Below are positions 60,701 through 64,000 of a stretch of DNA of 64,000 nt, piece by piece. A program made the position numbers and the translations under genes. This DNA comes from Anseranas semipalmata (Eukaryota > Chordata > Aves > Anseriformes > Anseranatidae): assembly GCA_013399115.1 (NCBI GenBank), contig VXAA01005284.1, forward strand, positions 196 through 64,195, in the 5' to 3' direction. The notes beneath the pieces are model-generated. The model saw nothing but the letters and a program-made list of their open reading frames with translations. It was not told the origin of the DNA and searched no databases. Every line of letters starts with the position of its first letter. Position 1 is the first letter of the stretch.

Positions 60701-61748
60701 GCAGTTGTAAAATTGTATGATGTTCAGATAGTGCTAGATGTGTTCTTGTTGCCAAATCATGTTTGAGAAAAACAGATAAAATAAGAAATAAGAAATGGAT
60801 ATTTATGGGAAATTTTGCAGCAACTTATTTCTCCATTTTGAATGAATAAGAAATTTGAAATATCAAAAATGTTTTTGAAAATTTCAGAAATGGATTAAGG
60901 TCAATGGTGATGGAAGTTATTCTACTGCACCAAAAAATTCCATTTTTAATCAGTGATTGTAAATTATTTTCTTAAACTGATCTTTCAGAATGTTTTTATT
61001 TGTTCATTAGAAAATTTAAGAACTTTTAGAGAGTTATTTAACTAGTTTTTAAAATTTTTGATTCTTTTAATTAAGAAAACCGTCAAAGTCCATTGCACAC
61101 AGTTTCCATGAGTCCCAGTCAAAGGTTTATCCTAACACTAGGTATCCTTTGCCCTTTTATCCTTTCAGAGATGTTCTCTTAGACATGAAATTCTTCTAAA
61201 TCCAGAGGTCCACTGGTAGCCCCATCTCTGACCAGAAGGTGTTGCACTGAGGCTTTCTGTTTCTTCACCTCCACGTGTCTGTCCCCTCTTGGGATGATCT
61301 CTAGGTGCTTCGCATGTGTCCTGGACCAGAGGGAGGGAATGTTTATTGGTTATTTTCTCCTTTTTAACTTCAGTTTCCTTTCACCTGCCTCCACAAGTGA
61401 TGACTGTGCTAATTTGTTCACAGCCCATTAACTTTTGAGTGCTGTGAGACCCCATCCTGCCCTGTGCAAGAAGCTCCCATACACCAGGTCGTAATTCTCT
61501 CTCTTTTGCTCCCACCGTAACTGCGTGGTTGATATGGTTTCTGTTTTAATTTCAGATGATGACTGCACCGACTCCTTCACACCCAACCAAGTGGCCAGGA
61601 TGCACTGCTACTTGGACCTTGTCTATCAGAGCTGGCAGCCTGTGAAGAAACCGGCTCCTATTGCAATTGCTCCCCAGATTGTGGCTCGGACCTCCACCTC
61701 TGTCACCCTGGAGTGGTTTCCGCCCATCGATGGACACTTCTTTGAAAG
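376..61748 (+). CDS. PAPPA: PAPPA (pappalysin-1), 5' five exons, partial at the 3' end
   Basis: The coding sequence is join(376..772, 26545..27613, 52677..52822, 57257..57550, 61556..61748), 2,099 nt or 699 codons plus 2 nt, continuing beyond the window. Pappalysin-1 is a secreted zinc metalloprotease of the pappalysin branch of the metzincins. It cleaves IGFBP-4, -5 and -2 near the cell surface and so releases IGF. The order seen is signal peptide, basic propeptide, laminin-G-like domain (about residues 91-265), proteolytic-domain region with two Lin12/Notch repeats (about 410-470), elongated zinc site [11 protein letters not shown] (558-568) and Met-turn at M632. Similarity to vertebrate PAPPA is very high over every exon. 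It is PAPPA rather than PAPPA2 because the prosegment is short and the N-terminal LamG sequence follows PAPPA closely. All introns are GT-AG with matching phases (1, 2, 1, 1, 2). Family proteins are about 1,600 residues, so CCP modules and LNR3 are missing only because the window ends. Confidence 0.97.
1818..1833 (+). repeat. Poly-A mononucleotide run
   Basis: A run of about 15 A occurs in intron 1, followed by gaaaac. No SINE or retrocopy body was recognised upstream. Confidence 0.7.
1855..1876 (+). other. G-quadruplex motif
   Basis: Four G-runs with one- or two-base loops occur on the coding strand: GGG-TA-GGGG-T-GGGG-T-GGGGGGG. Short loops and long runs make this a strong quadruplex candidate in DNA and in the nascent PAPPA RNA. 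It lies 1.1 kb past the exon 1 donor and 110 bases before a CpG-rich patch. Confidence 0.7.
1990..2335. promoter_or_regulatory. CpG-rich patch in intron 1
   Basis: About 1.2 kb into intron 1 lies a GC-rich segment with dense CpG (ggtaccgcggcagctccgcc, ctcgccgctgccctgccacc). Such density is unusual for an intron and suggests an unmethylated regulatory segment, an alternative promoter or an enhancer. No TATA box or conserved exon is evident beside it. Confidence 0.45.
5690..6480. promoter_or_regulatory. CpG-island-like segment in intron 1
   Basis: Nearly 0.8 kb of GC-rich sequence with frequent CpG (cctcggcggcgagggcgaga, tgcgtgcggcgtagcgaggg) lies 5.3 kb downstream of exon 1. Long open frames occur here on both strands (201 codons + at 5953-6558; 157 codons - at 5667-6140), but this is expected of GC-rich DNA poor in stop codons, and neither product is recognisable. 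It could be an intragenic CpG island with promoter activity on either strand. A smaller CpG-rich patch lies at 5040-5150. Confidence 0.4.
7468..7503 (+). repeat. Perfect 18-bp tandem duplication
   Basis: The unit attatatattaatctttc occurs twice, back to back, without a mismatch, within an AT-rich part of intron 1. The perfect identity suggests a recent duplication. Confidence 0.85.
14945..15730 (+). mobile_element. Old degenerate CR1 LINE fragment (3' part of ORF2)
   Basis: The order of conserved CR1 segments can still be followed: a tcaacaacctgcaagaaag / ttttgcagatgttgcagag motif from the RT region, ccagcgtgatgctgtggcca, tttgtccagctctggtgtcc, cacagtttaagaaggttgtt and aagattaagaggtgact. The frame is broken throughout. 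It looks older and more diverged than the CR1 copy 100 bases downstream and resembles amniote CR1/L3-like families rather than the young avian type. Boundaries are approximate. Confidence 0.75.
15830..16096 (+). mobile_element. CR1 LINE, 3' end (avian-type subfamily)
   Basis: This stretch contains the hallmark order of the bird CR1 3' end: cttcagactggatatcagga, then gttcttccccgagaggtggt, a tggacaaggctctcag segment, and gagccaggagttggactcga followed by gatccttgtgggtccc and a terminal gtgattct. It is 5'-truncated, as most CR1 copies are, and carries no intact reverse transcriptase. Divergence is modest compared with the neighbouring older copy. It is the best marker in the window that the genome is avian. 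Confidence 0.9.
17912..17985. repeat. Possible ancient amniote repeat with 'aatcagtgtaaa' core
   Basis: The phrase ggccaagatcttgcatggta followed by taaatcagtgtaaatgcac and tggaactactcag resembles a dispersed amniote repeat reading ggcccagatcctgctctggtataaatcagtgtaactccact. The match covers about 60 bases and is diverged. Confidence 0.35.
21510..21528 (+). repeat. Poly-T mononucleotide run
   Basis: A run of about 19 T in intron 1 precedes ccctttcctcttgctcag, giving a stretch that looks like a very strong 3' splice-site tract. No coding exon follows that matches PAPPA, so it is recorded only as a repeat. Confidence 0.7.
22228..22292 (-). mobile_element. Possible short antisense CR1 3' end
   Basis: On the + strand, catcatggggctggaaggaa followed by a G-rich stretch, ccatcag and ctccccctgg resembles the reverse complement of a CR1 3' end (consensus idea: atcat..ggttggaagggacc...gatcatctagtccaaccccc). 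Only about 65 bases are convincing, so a chance match is possible. Confidence 0.35.
25366..25441 (+). repeat. G/A-rich low-complexity tract
   Basis: Homopurine-biased sequence with several runs of three to six G (such as gcggggggaggaggaggaaa, then ggggaaggg and gagggggaagg) follows directly after a poly-T stretch at 25329-25340. It satisfies a loose G-quadruplex pattern and may also form triplex DNA. It is about 1.1 kb upstream of exon 2. Confidence 0.6.
26545..27613 (+). CDS. PAPPA: PAPPA coding exon 2: LamG-like domain, proteolytic-domain region, LNR1 and LNR2
   Basis: This is the large 1,069-nt exon, residues 133-488 plus two bases of codon 489. The acceptor is a pyrimidine-rich tract with a late run of G ending in cacatag. 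It completes the LamG-like domain (YDKCSY...; [13 protein letters not shown] at about 249-261) and continues into the region that precedes the catalytic core. Two calcium-binding Lin12/Notch repeats follow: LNR1 from C410 ([18 protein letters not shown], then DGGDC) and LNR2 from C453 ([18 protein letters not shown]). In this family the LNRs help determine substrate specificity. N-glycosylation sequons are visible, including NITW, NSSL and NHTL. The exon ends ...tac ag|gtaggc, phase 2. Its size and content match the equivalent PAPPA exon in other vertebrates. Confidence 0.97.
33677..34459 (+). other. Unexplained open stretch in intron 2, phase-compatible with a cassette exon
   Basis: The + frame from 33672 to the stop at 34461 is open for over 260 codons, the longest open frame outside PAPPA exon 2. 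An AG at 33675-33676 after a pyrimidine-rich stretch and a GT at 34460 (aaaaaaag|gtaaaa) bound 783 nt. With the phase-2 end of exon 2 the frame would continue through this segment and into exon 3. The product is not recognisable, has no repeat or domain I can name, and the opposite strand is also open over 33686-34159. A better-looking acceptor (tctttcag, ending 33658) would bring a TGA in within four codons. This is inference only; PAPPA in other vertebrates is not known to have such an exon. Confidence 0.2.
35786..35828 (+). repeat. Short imperfect tandem repeat (agggacc unit)
   Basis: Three imperfect copies of a 14-17-bp unit start with agggacc and continue c-ctgcta in the first two. It is low-level tandem structure in intron 2 with no other notable context. 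Confidence 0.5.
40240..40265 (+). repeat. Short 13-bp tandem duplication
   Basis: ggttgagatacct is followed directly by ggttgagatacgc. It is a small slippage-type duplication in intron 2. Confidence 0.6.
41547..41575 (+). repeat. Homopolymer junction: C10 then A19
   Basis: Ten C are followed directly by nineteen A. It is a mononucleotide microsatellite, and its length is likely to be polymorphic and error-prone in sequencing. No retroposon body was recognised next to it. Confidence 0.8.
42990..43125 (+). mobile_element. Ancient SINE/LINE tail ending in an ATTATT-type terminus
   Basis: The stretch ggaagctctttgggatgaga followed by ggtggtatgtaaatgccaaa and tattatta closely follows the 3' tail shared by L2/MIR/AmnSINE-like amniote elements (agcgctttgagat...gaaaggtgctatataaatgcaa...attattatt). 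The upstream limit is uncertain. It lies before, not after, the SINE core at 43.43 kb, so the two are separate copies or rearranged. Confidence 0.5.
43300..43362 (+). repeat. 21-bp direct repeat, three copies
   Basis: Three adjacent 21-bp units each begin gattgtaaaata (43300-43320, 43321-43341, 43342-43362). They differ at a few bases in the second half of the unit. This is a small minisatellite-like array in intron 2, between two ancient SINE fragments. Confidence 0.85.
43425..43560 (+). mobile_element. Ancient SINE-like core (MIR/AmnSINE type)
   Basis: The order cttctaatcctagctgtcac, then a cactgaatgattatgttcct...gaacaaattatt stretch, and ctgtacctcggttttcttga follows the well-known amniote SINE core pattern (a tcctggctctgccactgac / tgtgaccttgggcaagtca / ctgtgcctcagtttcccc consensus). 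It is heavily diverged, which fits an element older than the bird lineage. Confidence 0.5.
46780..47160 (+). mobile_element. Old degenerate CR1 LINE fragment
   Basis: The segment contains the CR1-like series gacagactgaagaaataagg, gggatataataagctttg, agggcaatggcacaaatagt, ttgcagcaaaaaaggttcag, gtagaccttaagaaaaactt and a following cctggcagt. This matches the region just before the CR1 3' end. It is heavily diverged and has no open frame. Ends are approximate. Confidence 0.6.
51398..52086 (-). other. Minus-strand coding-like open stretch, unrecognised
   Basis: On the minus strand 187 codons are open from 52086 to 51523, beginning with TTG rather than ATG. Directly after its stop a second frame carries on for about 45 codons to 51398 (ending near [12 protein letters not shown]), as a frameshifted old coding sequence would. 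The composition looks protein-like (for example [18 protein letters not shown]), but I cannot match it to a known gene or transposon family. It may be a degenerate transposon or retrocopy fragment, or chance. Confidence 0.2.
52677..52822 (+). CDS. PAPPA: PAPPA coding exon 3: upstream part of the catalytic domain
   Basis: This 146-nt exon completes codon 489 (Arg, ag|a) and encodes [19 protein letters not shown] through [11 protein letters not shown], residues 490-537, ending with the first base of Gly538. The acceptor is strong: poly-A, then a T tract and ttacag. The donor is ag|gtgagt, close to consensus. The segment lies just before the zinc-binding helix and forms part of the metzincin N-terminal subdomain. 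It contains a sequon, N515-S-S, in the stretch [11 protein letters not shown]. Because its length is not a multiple of three (phase 2 in, phase 1 out), skipping it would frameshift the transcript. Confidence 0.96.
52823..57256 (+). other. PAPPA intron 3 (4.4 kb, phase 1)
   Basis: The donor gtgagt is near consensus and the acceptor is ttgcag. The main recognisable content is an old CR1 fragment on the + strand at about 55.56-56.04 kb. AT-rich stretches flank it. Around 53.9-54.3 kb three minus-strand frames are open for about 90-115 codons each, but none resembles a known protein. I regard the rest as ordinary intron. Confidence 0.9.
55560..56042 (+). mobile_element. Old degenerate CR1 LINE fragment with 3' end
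   Basis: The series of CR1-like motifs ends with ggattagatgccttcttgag and a terminal taattctatggttattg, the usual form of a CR1 3' end. Internally there is aaaggttgaatggatta, then ctattcagactaaaggaaaa and tggatgtgagttaaatcctt. The copy is diverged and non-coding. Confidence 0.6.
57257..57550 (+). CDS. PAPPA: PAPPA coding exon 4: zinc-binding catalytic site and Met-turn
   Basis: This 294-nt exon runs from Gly538 to A635 plus one base of codon 636. It holds the elongated zinc motif [11 protein letters not shown] at residues 558-568 (57316-57348): H558, H562 and H568 would bind zinc and E559 is the general base. Downstream is a cysteine-rich insertion typical of pappalysins ([18 protein letters not shown], later [15 protein letters not shown]). 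The metzincin Met-turn is FMSYA with M632 (57538-57540), and the alanine is followed by DDD from the next exon. All catalytic residues expected for an active protease are present. Acceptor ttgcag, donor g|gtacat. It is the functional core of the gene. Confidence 0.97.
57551..61555 (+). other. PAPPA intron 4 (4.0 kb, phase 1)
   Basis: The donor is gtacat and the acceptor a T-rich tract with ttcag. No repeat family or gene could be assigned with confidence. The segment about 60.78-61.08 kb is markedly AT-rich. The stretch near 57.65-57.75 kb vaguely recalls a CR1 3' end but is too weak to call. Confidence 0.9.
61556..61748 (+). CDS. PAPPA: PAPPA coding exon 5: end of the catalytic domain
   Basis: This 193-nt exon completes Asp636 and encodes [20 protein letters not shown] through [12 protein letters not shown], residues 637-699, ending with two bases of the next codon (ag|gtgatc, phase 2). 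The acceptor is ctgttttaatttcag. In pappalysins the DDD and the following helix ([11 protein letters not shown]) close the metzincin catalytic domain, and the sequence then passes into a beta-rich, fibronectin-like region beginning about VTLEWFPP. The next exon lies beyond position 64000. Confidence 0.96.
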
Positions 61749-64000
61749 GTGATCACACGCTGCTCTGTACTCTTGCGCTCAATTGAATGGAAAGGGGAGA
61801 CAGGGAAGCAGCCTGGGGCCCCGCTCCTGGAAAGCAGCTTTAACATGTGCTACACTCAGCCTGGGCTAAGGCTCTTTCTTAAATTGGTTCATATTGAGGA
61901 GGTTATTGATCTGTTTTCTGCTCTTCCTTTCTCAGCCTGTAGCACTCTGTTGAGAGCCATTGATTTGCCATGTAAAGGGCAAATCTTTTTCCATATGTTA
62001 TGGGAGGAATTTTCAATCAGCAATTCTGGCCTTGTGATTCCTGCTGTTATTGCTGCTCACGAGTACCTGTGGGCTTCAGCTCAGCCTGCATGATCCTCCT
62101 CCTCTTCTTGCACATTTCCTTTCCAAGGACAAGGGAAATCTTGTTTCTACTGCCTTGACATCACAGGGCTCGTGGGCAGTGGAGTTTCCCAGGGTGAGGA
62201 GGTGGCAGGACCTGAGAGAGGACAAACGCTGCCTCCTTCCCTGAGCTGCAGGTCTGAGATGCGAATCGAGCAAGGCGGAGTCAAACCCTTAAAACCCTGA
62301 ATATCCTGCAAGTGTCATTGTGCTGCACCTTGAGCAGAGCGCGTAGGTCAGCGTATGCGTGCGTGTTCATGGCTTGCAGCTACGTCATGCCAATAATGAC
62401 AAATTGCAACGAACGCATGGTTCTGGACAAGAGTTGCACCACACTACAGTTCATAGCCAAAGTCACCCTACCTCAGGCATAACCTGAGCAAAATACAAGA
62501 GTATCCAGCTCAGAGCTTGGATGCGCTGCGGGAAGAGAACTTCCTAAATAATTGACGGTCTCGCATTACCATTAACTCACCTTCTGTGCTTGCATTTCCT
62601 CTCCACTTCTTGCTGCGTTATTTTATAGAGAACAAACTTTGAGCGTCCTTCAGGACTATAGCAGTACATACTGCAGGAGGCCAAATTTACAAGCATATTA
62701 GCACCCAAACAGCTGTCTCAGCACTGCTGCTTTGTTCAGTGAGAGCACCTTGAAAGCCACTATCTTCAGCATGGGTGAAACTCCTTCCAGTGCTGTTAGG
62801 ACAACATGACCATTTCAATGTCCAACTTGCACTTTATTTGAGTAGGCAGATAGCTGTCATTTTCTGCTCAGAGGAGATTTTCCAATTTTATTGGAGATTA
62901 ATACGGGAGATGGGGGAATCAAATTATATTAGGAGTTGATAAAGACAGGACTTGTGCTCTGAACAGTATTTGTTTTAATTGCAGTTTTGCAACTGAATTC
63001 TTTTATGCCCTACGTGTGAAAAGGACTTGGGTGAAGTTCTGAAAATTAATTCAGAATTTTTTGGCCCGTAATCATTTTTAGGTAAATTAAGTTTCTCCAA
63101 TTTAATTTAGATTTCAGAAGATACTGACTGTGTGTTAAATAAATACCATCTGCCTCTTAAAACACACTGATGCAGAGTTAATTGTTATGTAACCAAATAT
63201 GTCTTTATTACATATTTCTTATAACTCAATCAATATGTTCTTAATAACCCCTAGTTAGTTGCTTCTTAAATGACATACAGTGGATAGCCTGCTAAATCTA
63301 AAATTTCATAACAGAGTTATATGTTAAATAGTGATCTTCTAGAAAAAATATCCTTTGGGTTTTCAAATCTGTGTGCTCTGTTTTACTGAAGAGATTTAAA
63401 GAGACAGTTTCAAATGCTTTGTGTCCAATTCCTTGTTAAAATGAGATTGAGTACTAACAGATACAGAAATGTTGCTGTGACCATTTTAAAATGTCACTGA
63501 AATATATAAATTACCCTGTCTAAAACAAGCCCAAACTTCTGATATATTAATCAAAACAAGTATGATAGTAGCATTGTAGTGACGACCACTGGAAAAGCTC
63601 GTGTGCTGAACTTTCAGTACCCGTGTGTCCAGCGCTGCCTGCTTAGAGATACACGCCTGTATCAATTCATAAAATTGGGTCACTGTGCAAGACAAGTAGG
63701 AGGTAAAATTGGCCAAGTATAATCTTATCTGTGTGTGGGAATACTGTAAATCTTTGCAGATATTTTTACACGAAGTGCACACCATGGCCCAAATTTTACT
63801 TGCCTCACTTGAATGAATAAACTCATTCACTTCAATGGGACTATTCATGTAAAAAACAGAAGACTGATACTCAACTGCTGAGCGCCTTGGGCCTGGTTTC
63901 TAATGCACAGAGGCCCCTTCCATGCTGTTTTGACAGTGTAAAAGGGCCTTAAAAGGATGAATGGCTCTGGCTACATTAGCAAGCATTGTGGCCCAATATA
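61749..64000 (+). other. PAPPA intron 5, 5' part (phase 2, truncated by window end)
   Basis: The intron starts with donor gtgatc after exon 5 and runs off the right edge. Most of it shows nothing recognisable. The last 230 bases carry an ancient amniote-type repeat, listed separately. No further PAPPA exon was found up to 64000. Confidence 0.85.
63770..63970. repeat. Ancient amniote interspersed repeat (MITE-like)
   Basis: This stretch contains cattcacttcaatgggacta followed by ttcatgtaaaa, then ttgggcctggtttctaatgc, agaggccccttccatgctg and gacagtgtaaaagggcctta. Phrases of this type (cattgacttcaatgggact, and aggccccttttaca..cagtgtaaaggggcc) are familiar as dispersed ancient repeats in turtle, crocodile and bird DNA. 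The family name is not recalled with certainty. Confidence 0.5.

Overview
This window is vertebrate, almost certainly avian, genomic DNA. It carries the 5' part of one very large gene on the + strand: PAPPA, encoding pappalysin-1 / pregnancy-associated plasma protein A, a secreted metzincin protease that cleaves IGF-binding proteins. The avian assignment rests on interspersed CR1 LINE 3' ends, including one of the kind typical of bird genomes at about 15.83-16.10 kb, and on the absence of Alu, B1 or L1 type mammalian repeats. The species cannot be fixed from the sequence.

Layout: a purine-rich promoter/5'UTR region (1-375) holds a TATA-like motif at 260-268. Exon 1 codes from 376 to 772 (signal peptide, basic propeptide, start of the laminin-G-like domain). 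Intron 1 is 25.8 kb. Exon 2 (26545-27613) holds the rest of the LamG-like domain, the N-terminal proteolytic-domain region and two Lin12/Notch repeats. Intron 2 is 25.1 kb. Exon 3 (52677-52822), exon 4 (57257-57550; elongated zinc site HEXXHXXGXXH and Met-turn) and exon 5 (61556-61748) follow, with introns of 4.4 and 4.0 kb between them. Intron 5 runs off the right edge. All junctions are GT-AG and their phases agree, so the five exons join into one uninterrupted frame of 699 codons plus 2 nt. This is well under half of a family protein of roughly 1,600 residues. The fibronectin-like region, the CCP/sushi modules and the third LNR lie outside the window.

More than 95% of the window is intron. 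What can be recognised there: one younger CR1 3' end, three older degenerate CR1 copies (14.9-15.7, 46.8-47.2, 55.6-56.0 kb), a probable short antisense CR1 end (22.2 kb), several ancient amniote SINE/MITE-like fragments (43.0-43.6, 63.8-64.0 and possibly 17.9 kb), CpG-rich patches in the first 6.5 kb of intron 1, G-quadruplex-type tracts, and small tandem duplications. No other protein-coding gene, tRNA, rRNA or CRISPR array was found.

The observation I would follow up first is a 783-nt open stretch in intron 2 (33677-34459). It is bounded by AG and GT dinucleotides in exactly the phases needed to sit in frame between PAPPA exons 2 and 3. It could be an unannotated cassette exon or a coincidence, and a stronger AG just upstream would instead give a poison exon. 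I found no clear evidence of a wholly new biological system.
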